NCBI GenBank assembly: GCA_900708905.1
Contig: CAADRB010000118.1
Location: 120,727 to 184,726 of the forward strand
From: Hymenolepis diminuta
Lineage: Eukaryota; Platyhelminthes; Cestoda; Cyclophyllidea; Hymenolepididae
Direction: 5' to 3'
DNA: 64,000 nt
A program made the position numbers and the translations under genes. The notes under the pieces are model-generated. The model was not told the DNA's origin. It saw nothing but the letters and a program-made list of their open reading frames with translations, and made no database searches. Positions 1 through 13,600 of this stretch are shown here, piece by piece. Position 1 is the first letter of the stretch; each line of letters starts with the position of its first letter.

Positions 1-1360
1 GCCACACACATTTAAATTTACTTAACTGCAGGTGTATCCTTTTAGAAGTAAAAGAATTGCTTTTGAAATGTGTGATTACGAAAAGGAGCCTGAAGGGATG
101 AGAACTTCTAGATAGTGCACGTTCATTTCTAGTCAGAGTGTAAGGGAATTTAGTGAAATTAAATACCTCAAGCCAGAAAGATCTTAAGAATGAAACCTAA
201 ATTAAAACTCATTTAATTGTTGAATCTCAAGAGGGACAAGATTTCCATATTTTGCGCACGTATTGAATCTATTTAACGTAAAATGAGCATTTATATATCT
301 TCCTGTCCCAATTATAACTTAGATAAAACTTTTAGCAAATATTTTGATCAAAATGGAATTCATGGAAAAGTACTGAAACGCTCACATAGTTACGTGATTA
401 ATTTAGAAGAAGGTTTTAAATCATTTGATTCCCATTCATTGGTATAATCAAAAGTATTTGAATTAAAGTATTCTTAAAAAGTACTTGAATTCACAAAATA
501 AAGTCAAATATTTCTTTCTTAGTAGCGTAGCAAGGTTGAAAGGAAACTTTCCATTAAGATCTCCAGACTGGTCACTATCTGTATACCATGAAGCCCAGAA
601 ATCATATGTACTAGTGCAGACATAATGAAGAATCCTTACAGAAATACATCCATGGATCGACGTAAAAATCGCCAAGAAATGTTAGGCAAAATTTAAGACC
701 ATAGACTCCATAAAGGAGTCCCGAATGGTTCAAGGAGCAGATGGAAAGTGCTTAAGTAAGATACGATTTTCATATGAATTCCATGTTACTTGTGTTCTCG
801 TATTCCATTCCTATGAAAGCAGATGAATAATTAAATTGCTCGATTTAAAATTTAGGGAATTACTTCTTAATCAACTCGTAAAGCCTGGTCCCAAATGTCA
901 GTTAAAAGGGCACAGAGATTAGCTACAGGGTTGCTCTTATAATTTCTGTTTGATATCTTACATTGAAACATTTAATAGTCGAATCTACTCTAACTGATGG
1001 TGCATTTTATTAACCTAATTATTATCACATGTAGAAAATTCAGGCACCTCAATGGGGACCCACATTTTAGACGACTTGATTGGTGCGGGAATCTGTCTGG
1101 ACATTGAATATAGTTATTGACAGGTTTTAAACGTGATCGAAGCTCTCAAAATGGTCTTCATGGACCTTTTAGAGTTAAGAATTTATAGACATATATAAGA
1201 TTTTTACTTTACGTTAGGACTATCAACGGAAAAAGAGCAATTTTTATGCGGAAATTACTATAAAAAGTAAGAATGTAGAAAAATAATAGACAATAATCCT
1301 ATAATTGGTACCAGATTAATCTGATTTTCAAAACATGTAGTCATTGAAACTATATCTTAC

Positions 1361-1665
1361 CGTTATCGTCCCCGTTGTTTCTTGGTGCTGGGGAATATGA
1401 TTGGACGGTCCACTGCTATTACTGTTGCTATGATGTGGATACTGGGGGGGCAGAGGTGGTAATGGAGTTGACTCTCTATTTCCTCTTCTCATCATACTTC
1501 CAACCGCTGCATTTCCATTTGTTGTCCCGGGAGTCTGTTGTTGATCACCCCTTACGTGCTGGTGGTTCAGTCGACACAAAGAAGGATCTACGAGGCAAAT
1601 TTGGGGTTTGCGATCGGATGAGATGTGACCAAGACTGCTTCGACCCAGGGAACTTAATGGCGAAA
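1361..1665 (-). CDS. Exon 11 of the lectin/sushi gene: last tail exon found
   Basis: 305 nt, entered in phase 1. It encodes SPLSSLGRSSLGHISSDRKP, then a Gln/Asn/Ser-rich tail with a second proline motif, STPLPPLPPQYPHH. It leaves in phase 0 at donor GTAAGA (1355-1360). The remaining coding sequence may lie at 519-578 (20 codons ending in TAA after a CAG acceptor) or outside the window. Confidence 0.65.
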
Positions 1666-4600
1666 CTAATTGAAAAAGATAACATATAAAGAACTTTCTT
1701 GGTACCGCATTCTGTGAGAGATGATACTTATCACCTATGACCAGTAGCGTTAGTGACTATATTGATTCAATTGGCTTAAGCAGACTTGAGGTGATGAGAA
1801 AGAAGAAAAAATTTGGTGATTGAGGGGACTAGTTGCTTATGCAAAAAGATCGAGACTAAACAAAACTTGGAGATGAGAATGAATGCCAATTGGCTTTGCG
1901 GACGCATAGTAGAATAATCGTAATCCAATTGACGATATTAGCTAATCTCTGTCTGAACTATCTGCTCTGTCATAATCTTTGTTGCTTCGATGAGTCAGGT
2001 GTTAATTATAAAACCTGGATAACTGCTTAATACTAACTTATGAACGACGTCAGCAAACGGGTATACATGCCGACAGTTGAGTGGTAAACCACAGTGGACA
2101 TAAATATACATGAGCATCAAACTAATGACCTCTGCATTAAATTTGCAAGTCGACCAATGTGCCATCGGGCAAACAATTAGATTCCATTATTCTTTACTTT
2201 TAAAAATAATCTATAAATTATCCCCTTTTATATACAAAAGTGAACAATTTATATTGGAATAGCCATTGTAAATTCATGTGTAACAGATACGCACCTTCAT
2301 TCTTTACTTTTGAGTGCATTAGATCAAACACCGTCAAACAGCTTCAAAAATGATCTTTTAACAAACAAGATAAGATAAGTTTCCATTTTCATTTTTTTGA
2401 TTTCATAAAGTCGGAATTCAGATCAGTTGTCTTATCAAAAAAGACTACGAATTATCTAGCACTGATTCCATTATTCAAGTATAAATCAACAAATTGTGAT
2501 CACTCATACCTCGGCCGAGAAAATCAGACTAAGGAATCCATAGGTCCTCATCATGTCGATTTGATTAATTAAAATTCTTGGCATAAGAGGTCACAATCGC
2601 TTGTCACTTTAATTTCGGACTGCCAACATCAAATTACGAAACAGTTGGCAGCCAAGTAATCTTCCATTGCCAATTCAGTTTCTGCAAAAAATGCTCTACA
2701 GATATATCTGAAGTACGGTCTTGTTTTGATGATTAACTACTTCAATTAATCGAAATTCATACACAACTATGACTTACTCGGTTGAAGCGTTGCCTCGGAG
2801 GTATAGCTAGATCTTGATTGCCCAGAACTCAACAGGCCCATTGAATTAGCCGCAGGAGTAGCGGATGATGACGCAAAAGATCCTGATGGCCATCCACCTC
2901 CGGCAAACTGTTGTCTCTTGGTGAACAATCCTGGTGTTTGCATCGCCGACCCTGTCTGTTGACCTGGATGACTGCCACCACTCTGATTACTATGGTGGCT
3001 GTGGAAGGAAGCGGAAGAGCCACTCACAGCAGAGCGAATGAAGGTTGAAAGACGCTTGAGTCCAACTGTTATTCCTCCTTGGGGCTTAGATTTCCATGGT
3101 AGGGTGGCAGAGAATACCTTAAATCCAAGTGGTCTTTTACACTACTGAAAAATTTAGTCAAGCAGGTAGTTAAGCTCAACAATAGTTGGGACTAATTTTG
3201 ATTTCCAATGAATAGAGAATGCCGAATTGTAATATCTACGGGACAATTCATTCCCTTATCGGGTAATGATCTGAGTGATTGAGTACTAAAGTTTGAACGA
3301 GTGCATTTTCTGCTGCAAATATGACCCATGAGGGAAAATGAGATAAAATTAACGATTCTTTGCGTTTTTGTCTTATTTCATGAGTAATACTTGGTTATCA
3401 TTTAAACTTCCTTAGAAATGTTCGTAAACTGGGCGTTTCAGTAAAGATGAAAATGAAACTTCTTTTCTTTAATTAACTAAGGTGATTCACTACTATTAAT
3501 TTTAAATTGCACAGAACTTTTCTCAAGTTAAAGAGGGTGTTGCCTGAGTCAAACAAGGGAAACATTAGTCTGCAAGTTTTACTCAAGACAGAAAACACTT
3601 CAAAAAATGTCATAACTGTAACAATATATCTGAAAATATTGAGAGTATCTTATCTTAACCTGGGTACTTATTAAAGGATCTTTAGGTAAATCAATATAGG
3701 GGCAACGCTTTATGTATAGAGACAAGTATATATATATATATATATATAGCTTTAAAGGTCCAGGTAAAGCTATTTTTCCCAATAGTACTGAGTAAGGCTT
3801 GAGATATCTCCCTTTAAAATCCATTGATCCTAAAGATCATTATAATTAAACAAGCTTTCCCAAATCTGACTAACAAGATTTAAGATGAAAAATGGTATGT
3901 TGGTCGTTAGCAACGGAATAAAAGAGGAAAGAGAGTAGGTTTAGAAGAATGGGGCAAACCGGCAATCCAGAGTATGCAGTAACTTTTTCTCTCACGCAGT
4001 TAACTATAGCAGTTTACATAAACATTAATCATAATCCCTGGTGAGATGGGTTCAGCAGAAATTCATAAGAAAATTTTGAATAGAGATCTTGAATGAAATC
4101 ACGAATTGTCTACACAATTTGATAATTCAATTATTACCAGTATTAAAAATTGCCAAAACAAATAAACGCCGATTTCCAGGAATAGGTGCCAACAGGCAGA
4201 AGGTTATTTGTCTTTCAAGATTTAGTAAGCATTACAATATTGGTTTTCGGTTTACAGTCACATGCATTTCTAAATTTGTAGATGAGTATTTGTATCCTAA
4301 CTACCCAGTATTTGGATTTGCAGTAAGTCACTACTTATCTCTCAGTTAAATTCTCATAATCTCCTATTCACGATGAAATTAAAAAAACGGATTAGCACAG
4401 AAATTAAGAAATAGATAACAGAGAAAATCCACCTATAAACGAATAAAGGTTTGCGAGATTTGCCCTTTAAGACAAATGGTCAAAACCAAAACTAAAGTAC
4501 CTGAAATCACTGTCACCCGAAATAATAATGAGATATTCTTTATATTTCATTCCTTCCTGTCATTAATGCATAAAAAATTTCTAATCTCATTAATTGAAGC

Positions 4601-7600
4601 GTTCACGATACTTGACTTTGGTAGAGGAAAGGTGGAGCTACTCTTAAGAGGAAGTCGTATTCTATTGGTCATCCACAGCACTGTATGCGCACCGATGGGC
4701 ATTGATCTTGTGATCTCAGAATTGACAAATGTTCAGGTTTACCACTGCGCCACCAGTGCACCTTTGATGCTTAATATGGAAAGTTACTTTTAGTTACCTG
4801 TTAATCCTATGTACATTACTGGAGCTTTCTCACTTAAATATGTCATTTATCAGTGTAAGAGAAAAATGAAACAGTATAAACTAAACAGGTCGTTCGGGAG
4901 TCAGTCATCAATTTAGTTAATTCTAATGCGAGGGATATGAAGGCAAATACAAAGCAAATCAACAGCGCAATAATCTGTACAGTTACATTGCTGAAGATGG
5001 AAACTGTACAATTGAGAGGAAAAGAATGGAAAAGGTCACTTTTGGATAGAGAAATATCGACATAAGAAGACGACCTCAGATTTGACAGGAATAAGAAAAT
5101 AAAGCAGAACATTGTTAGACTTCCCTTAATCATGAGACCCCCACTGTCATCTCAAGTTCAGAAATAGTGACGATAATGATTACCATCTGGAATAGACAAG
5201 GCCAAAATTTTTCCAAGCGTAATATACGAAATTACCGAAAGATTCATACGAGGAAAATAACTTTGGAACTTAGGAAAAGTTACAAATAACACATTTGGAA
5301 TCTCAATTCCGACTTTTGATGTTTGATATGCAAAGAATTTAAAAGTGTAAGACTAAAGCGGTCGAGGTAAAAGAAAGATTATTTTTCCGCAAATGCTTTG
5401 AGAAATCACGCGGTCTAACTTTAACAAGCAAGACTTCAACTTGAGATCACTTTGAAGAGTCTCTCTAATTATCTTACCCTGTATTCTCAAGTACCAAGGT
5501 AAACAAGAAAGAATACTTACAAAATGTCATGGCTAAGGCAAATCGGTCAAGACACAGAGAAAGTATCTGGTTTGACTGGGCTGTCGTGGTCTAAACAGCA
5601 AATAAAAGCATCTCTAAAGACGTGATTCCTCGCCCCAAAGGAATTCTAGCGAAAACAATGAAGTCGGATATTCACAGAAAAGAAAAAAGCTCTTATACAG
5701 TCAACTCTATCACTGTTCCTCACGCAAAGGTCAATAAGGACTTCCAGTCCCAAATTTTTGGTTAGTTTAGGTCTTATAAAGAAACAAGTGATTATCGAAA
5801 CACCACATATCAGAATGCCATGCTTAAAGTGATTTAAGGTTCAAACCAAATTTCTTCAAAGGATCTATTAAAGAAGTAAAAGGTCATATTTCTCAAACTA
5901 AGCTAAGTAGTACTGAAGTAAAACCAAAACCATAAACCACATTATAAATTCAGAACTATGCAATTGTTTTCTCCAATAGAATATTAGTAAACTAATGGCA
6001 TTTTATTACTGATTTTCCGGATGGATCAAATACACCATACAACCAGTTTAAATATATCGGACTAAACTATCTGAATTTTAATTTATTCACTTTATCAGCT
6101 ACCTGTATCGTTAATATCAGATTATAGGAAGATTTTTCTTCCTTCCGAGGAAAATATAAACATTTCACGAACCTGATTAACATCCGGAGACTCCACAAAA
6201 CCTTCACCAAGAACATCCGTTGATACCCTGCGATTACCCATGGCAATACTTGGTGAAGGCTGTCCACCGGCTGACACATTAGTTGTCATGGTATCAGCAG
6301 ACAGCAGAGTCTGCCTCCTAGTGCTCATAGACGCTGAATTTTGCGTATGCACCGAGGATGCTGGTCTATTCTGTTGTTGGTGATGGGGAAATTGGTAACT
6401 CTGCTGCATTGTGTAAGTATCAGAATTCAATAAGTCAAGATCAGGAGGGGGAGGAATGGGCGCGGGGGGTGGGTGAGGAAGGGGTTGCGGCTTGACACTG
6501 TGGAGATTGCCAAGAGAGACCGCATTGGAAGTGGGTTTGAGGGGGACACTATCAAACCAGGGCTGAGCTTGCTGTGATGGGAGATGGTGATTTGGAATGG
6601 AGGCGACCGACTGAGACATGAGGACAGTGGGGTGATGGGAGGGAGAGAAGTAAGGATTCTTTCGGTGACGGGAGAATGTCAGGGAGCCCGAGAGTGTGTT
6701 CATAAACATTCCTGATCCTGGAAATCGACCGGGAAGAGTATTGCTGGCTACCAGCTTTGATCGGACTAGTCTGGAGAGCCTATAATGAGTATCAAATATT
6801 TCCAAGATTAAAATTTAAAATTATTGTTGAAATATTTACATAAAAACATACACAATACAACTATTTTCCATAAACTTTTGGCATTCAAGCCAAAAAATAT
6901 TTTTATGTATCTATCTAAGTAAATTATGTTTATTGACCAATGTAAATTAGCCGATAACAATTAAATGACAATATACTTAATATGATTTAAAAATCACACT
7001 GAAAATTATTTACCTTTGGCGGAAGACGAATAGAATAATAATGAGAATGAGAATGCAGAGTAGAAATCCAAAGATGGCTCCCACTGCGGCTATAAATAAG
7101 AAAGAGCTTTTATCATATATAATGTGGATTAAACTAGCCAATAGCTCTGTAAAGTTAAGGATGGAAGACACCACCATCTAAAATTTTAAAATAGGCGAAT
7201 TTAGGTGAAGAATTTTCTCTCCAATACGATGAATTTGTAACATTCTATCGAAAGCCCATGTTGACTTATAACTCGGCTTTAATCCATTTTCAATTGTTGT
7301 TCATTAGACGAACACAGGAAGTCAACATAATCACAGCGCCATTACCGTCATCTCTATATTGGAGCTTATTTCCATGGTTTTCCAATTTCCAATGTTTCAA
7401 AATTTTCTCCTTTTCAATTCCATGCTTCTGTCCGTGGCCCTACTTAGCTCTCGGTCTTCTCATTTGGTCATTCCCCGTTATTTTTTGACAAGATCATCAT
7501 TTCTCTGAGGCTCCTAAGGCAGCTTTACTGACGGTATTGGTGTTAATTAAAATTGAAGCTACTGCACGCCTTTGTTCACGAAAACCGAAATCTACTGCAA

Positions 7601-10600
7601 ATGTCATTCACCTTCAAAGGTAAGCTCTAGCCATAGGAAACACTCTCAAATATCTTTGGTTTCTTAGAAATCTTTGGTATCACCATTAATATTTTCAAAT
7701 TTCATCTTCACTTCCTTCAGTAAATATTTTTTTTAAAAACTATACTCCTACTTCCAAAATCGTAACCAAGATATGACCTTTTGATCAAACGGATTAAATG
7801 CACAGACTTAAAATATAGCTACTGTTGACAAACCATATGATAGAATACTTAATATGTAGGTAGTTTATGGGTCATCCATAGTGTTCGAAAAAATCTCTTT
7901 TGGTTTTCTGTTAGCTAAAATGGTTTCCATAAAAACTAAGGAGATGGCTAAAATAAATCAAATAAGACGCAAAAAATCCATCACTGCTAGACATCGGACA
8001 AAATCAAGCCTATTTCCACAATGTATAAAATCCAGCAACATATATATTCGTGCCATGACGTAGAAATTTACAACTGAAGAAAATTTAATTACGGAGTGCC
8101 AGTAATAGATTGTAAAAGCAAAAGAGCTGAAATGAAAACAGACTCGCATTAGAGAAAGAAGGTCGCCTATTATGGTCAAAACAAGAAAAAATCTGAGATT
8201 TTTAAGAAATTCAAATTCAGTCTATCCTAAATAAAGCTAATAATATATATTAACAAGGAAAGCATAAGAAAACGAGGAGAAAATCGGCACACATACTGGA
8301 ATTTGTGTTGAGAAATGGACGTGGCACTGACTGTATTACGCCTGACTCTCAGTCTTTTCATCATGTCTTAAATCAGGAATTTTGAGCATGTCTCAGACAA
8401 TATCCTTCTGTTCTTACAGCTGCCATGATCTTTCTGCTCGAACAATGATAAAGAGACCCCCAAAACGTATTTATATCCACGAAACAGGCGTATCTCAATT
8501 TGAATACTTTCAGATCTAATAATAAAGCAAGTTTTGTAAGTTTGTCAAATCAGAACTAGGGATATCTCAGTTGGTAGTACGAAACTCTATACCCAAATTA
8601 ATTAGATTTTAAATAGAGCCGCAATTATTTAGCAAACCAGATCTATCTCCACTCATCTAAATTCAAGGCATTTATAGGGCTCTTCCCAACGCCTAAACAC
8701 ACATGTTGACTCAAATATCAACCCTACCATAAATGTCTGATGATTACATTTTACTGATTGCGTAAACAAACAAGCTACTGAGGAATCGGAATTAGGCTAA
8801 ATCAGCAACCTCACCAGCCGGCATGGAAGCACTTGTCTGCACGCGCACCAACATGGAAAAACAGCAACCAATGGAAAATTTTGACTCTGGACATACTCCA
8901 CGAAAGTCTACATGCACACAAGTGAACATAAGATAGACCAATGAGAAACTAGAATCCGAGCCATGCATAACCCCGATCCCACATTGTGGGAGACGAAAGT
9001 GGCTATTGTGGTAAGATAGTAGCTTTCACCCATTCTTGTAGCCTTTAATATCTTTTGGCCCACTATCTCTTACTCTTATGTCCCTTCACCCTATTTCACT
9101 TTATCTTTAAAATTTTCTATAATAAATCTTTATGTAGACCACGCTTCCTCAAGTTTTCCATAATGAACGCCACGAAAGAAAATAACGTTTCGTAATTTGA
9201 TCTGTTTATTGGAATCCAAACAGAACGTGCTTCTCTTCCTAGCTTTAATTCCAGTCTTATTTCATAAACATTCTTAATAATTGTTCAATATATCTATAGT
9301 CTTTTAGGCTAAATTTTTTATTAGGAAAAAGCAATTGTCATCCTTTGACATTCTGAAGACCCTTAATATTGTAGAGGGATTTATCTTAGGATAACATGGT
9401 CACATCTCTCACACAAAGGGTTGTTCGAAAACAATTTTGCATACGAAATCAACAAAGAAACATAGCAATTAAATACATATAGTAATTTTGCTTGAAAATT
9501 TATTTAAAAGGTCTAAAAAGATAACNNNNNNNNNNNNNNNNNNNNNNNNNNNNNNNNNNNNNNNNNNNNNNNNNNNNNNNNNNNNNNNNNNNNNNNNNNN
9601 NNNNNNNNNNNNNNNNNNNNNNNNNNNNNNNNNNNNNNNNNNNNNNNNNNNNNNNNNNNNNNNNNNNNNNNNNNNNNNNNNNNNNNNNNNNNNNNNNNNN
9701 NNNNNNNNNNNNNNNNNNNNNNNNNNNNNNNNNNNNNNNNNNNNNNNNNNNNNNNNNNNNNNNNNNNNNNNNNNNNNNNNNNNNNNNNNNNNNNNNNNNN
9801 NNNNNNNNNNNNNNNNNNNNNNNNNNNNNNNNNNNNNNNNNNNNNNNNNNNNNNNNNNNNNNNNNNNNNNNNNNNNNNNNNNNNNNNNNNNNNNNNNNNN
9901 NNNNNNNNNNNNNNNNNNNNNNNNNNNNNNNNNNNNNNNNNNNNNNNNNNNNNNNNNNNNNNNNNNNNNNNNNNNNNNNNNNNNNNNNNNNNNNNNNNNN
10001 NNNNNNNNNNNNNNNNNNNNNNNNNNNNNNNNNNNNNNNNNNNNNNNNNNNNNNNNNNNNNNNNNNNNNNNNNNNNNNNNNNNNNNNNNNTTCTGCAACT
10101 ATAACAATTTGCGCCTTCATTCCTACGACTTAACTCCTACTTCGAGATCAAATTTCTCGCAGTTCACATTATTACTTAAAATGCAGCGTTAACTTAGCTA
10201 TCTTGTCATTCATGGCATGACTCAGCAGTTTTTAAGTTTATCAGTAATCTGTCAGTAATAGCAACTGAAACGAAACTAAATTAAATTTTTATACTACAAT
10301 AAAGTAGAGATCACTGTTTAATAACCAAGTTCTTCAAATTTCTTGTCTCTTGACTCTCAAAGTCTTATTAAAGATTGTTAAAGCACTATCCATAGGACCA
10401 TGAACTGAACGAATTGCCTAAAACTAGGTTGAGTTAAATTATACAAGCTGTAAATCTCACATTATACCATCTGTGGTATCTGGGCTCTTAATTTCGGACC
10501 ACATTATAAATTCCTTTTGGGACAAAGCGGATTGAGTATGATTGACCTCCTCTGTTCACAAATGTGTGTGGTCTATATATCTAGTCAGTTGTAACTGATA

Positions 10601-13600
10601 CAATATAAAACTGTTTGAACTAGACTAGATTATTCTCTCCGGGATCTTTTGGAGTTTTATATGTAATTCCTAATACTTTACATCATCTAACTTTTCTGTA
10701 ACGACAAAGATGGGAGTGGTTTAACCATCCAATTTTTTAGACGCGATCGAGTTCAAATGTATGCCTCCTTCTACTACCAGATAAATGTGAATCAGTTTAT
10801 GAAATATGAGATTACGAAAACGCAGACAAACGTAAACACTCGATCTTGACTTTTAAGCTTCTCTTTAACTGAACACTCCCAAATATTAAAATAATAAGTC
10901 TTAAGAACAAAATGACAATAATCGTAACTCCATTTATGCAGAACTCACTGATTTCAGAACCGAAAACTCAAGATTTAACTATCTACTTCTCTTCCAATAG
11001 TAAGTTTCATATTTACAACCCCTTCGTAATCGCTTCCAAATTATAACCTTAGTACGAAATTGTAATCTATTGAATAATCGTAAATCCGATGGAACGAATT
11101 CTCCTCATCTCCCCAAGTTATGTAACTGCTTATCAGTAATGCATACAAAATTTATAAATAAGTAGGCAATTTTTGTTTACTAACCTGAAGATCCATGAGA
11201 TAGATGTGTGCCTTCTGAAAAATTGCTTATGTTTTCACCTAAAACTGCTGCAGGAATTCCCTGTTCGACGAATATAGGCATCTCCACCGTAGAAAGATTT
11301 AACGATTTAGATTCAGCCTCAGGTGCTGACGTCGTTAATTCCTCAACCTCTGTTACATTCATCAAGATCACTTCCGATGAAGCCGTGGCTACAGCTGCTG
11401 TTGTTGGTATTTTCGAATTCACTAATTCTTTCAGCGAAGCTATGATTTGATCTCCTGTAATTTAAATCGGCAAGGAGGGACATTGAATGCATAAATTAAA
11501 CGAGATTATTTATTATGATATCACATTTTTCTACGCTGGTAATTTAATCTCTTTGGCATTTACATTGTGAGCGGAGAGAAAAAAAGGGTCACATTTTCTA
11601 ATTATTATCGAAATTTGATTGATAACAATCTGTCGCTTCTTATTATTGCGATTTAAATTTAAGATTAATAAATTGTATTAATTAGGAATTGATCGAGAGT
11701 TAAATAAACAACTCTCACGATGATAATCTAAATATCTCACATAGAAAGTGAGTCAGGATATCTTCTGCCAAAGATCCGCGGAATTAAATAATTATGTATT
11801 GTCAATAAATCAATAAATGACCTCTTATTTTTGTTGTACTTTTCACTTGGTAAAGTGTTGCCTCTTGTTATTTGTACAATTCGTTTTAATAGAACTCAAA
11901 ACACACGTTCATATTAGAGAATAAAATTCGCAAGTTAATTTAACAATGAAGAACAGCTTGAAATTAAATTTCGTCTGCAGCCCAAATGTGAGAACATTTT
12001 CTGAACAGAAATCTGCTATTCATATTCTCGAATAAGAGGGTGCTACATACAGTGACTATTCCATTTTTTTTATTCTAAATATTACAATGTTGAGGTAAAA
12101 TATTCCCAAATTCCTCATAAGAATTATGTGGATTATAAAAAAGTGCAAAGACACCAAACAGGAAGTGTATTGACCATTACAAAATTTGATATCCGCCACA
12201 TGATAAACTGCCTTTGAGAGAATGATTGATCATGAGTGATTTCCCTCCACTATAGTCAAGTATATCCTCTTTGTCTATCTTAACAACTGTAACTGATACA
12301 GAATATATTTCAATGTAATCTAGATAAAAAATTTTTTCCCTAGCGTCTCTTGAGTTTTTTGCAAGTATTTTCCAAAATGTTACAGATACAATGCATTTTT
12401 AAAATCATATTAAAATAGATGATACCTCACTAACACTAAGGAAAATAAAAATATGGGAATCCATAAATCTGAGGAATTCCCATTTGACCATTTTTTCTTA
12501 ATCATTCAAATTTCTTGATAGCATAATCAATTCACCTCCCTTCGGTTTTAAATATCAGGATAATCAAAAACATCATACCAGCAGAAGATGAAGACACTAG
12601 AAAATTCAGCGTCTTTTCATGAGAGAAATTTTACAGCATATACCTATGTCTCCCATTTTATATATTTTCTAGTCATAATTTAAAATATATATATATACAT
12701 AGGTCCCAAATGGTGAACAATGGATATATTCAGCAATTAGAATGAATAAATACACCAATCTGTGCATGGTAAATCTCCCCATTTACGAAACAGATTATTT
12801 AGCGACTGAAAATCTGTAGTATTTTGTAAGCGAAACTGCTAGTCGGAGTTCGAGGGCCGAAGTTTGAAGCTTGCTGAACAAAATTTAGTCACTTTAGTAC
12901 AAGTCGAATAACTATAAAACCAAATTCAAGATGAAGTATTACTCTTTGATTCCACTATTTCCTTCTTATCTCCTTAATGCTTCATCACTGTTTCTCCATT
13001 TTCTCATTTGAACTGTCTTACAACTCCCAGTATTGACTGCTATACAAGGCAAAACATTGGAAATTCTTATCTTTCGTCATTGACAATAATAACGGGGTTT
13101 AAAAATATCAGACTGCAACCTGTGTATTTTGAAAAAGTCAATCTGAATAAAAGAATAACTCGGAATGATAATACTGAATACGAATATTGGAAGGTGAATA
13201 TTCACATCTAGACACGTTGGAAGTAATTCGACAAATGAATAAAAAGTGAATTACTCGAAATTGAAATTAAACAACATTCAGATTCAAACATTTAGGATCA
13301 AAAAAGATTAGAAAATGATAGTACAAGATATATCTGAGAAGTACTTGGTGAAAACTAGGGTCTGGTTCGCCTACAGGCCTTTCGTCGTTTTTACTATCAC
13401 TGCCAGTTTCCAGCCAGATAGTCTGCCAAAAAAAGTCGAAACACTATATGATAAAAAATATCCGCAACTCATGGAATACTATCCAGACGACTTATTTTCC
13501 TTCAATGATTAAGTTACCGCAAATAAAATAATCTACCTGCCAAACGTACCACTCTTCTGCTTCAGTAAACATTCCTAATGCTCTAGGTCCTTATTTGCTA

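Noticed and set aside
4476..4793. 105-codon plus-strand open frame
   Set aside because: It runs antisense through SINE copy 1; no homology, and the frame is explained by the repeat.
9469..10192. Long open frames across the assembly gap
   Set aside because: They consist of unknown bases; only a few flanking codons are real.
13315..13512. 65-codon plus-strand frame with a possible membrane segment and charged end (LYDKKYPQLMEYYPDDLFSF)
   Set aside because: Composition is protein-like, reminiscent of small mitochondrial membrane subunits, but there is no family match I can name and it sits in an intron; left out without transcript data.
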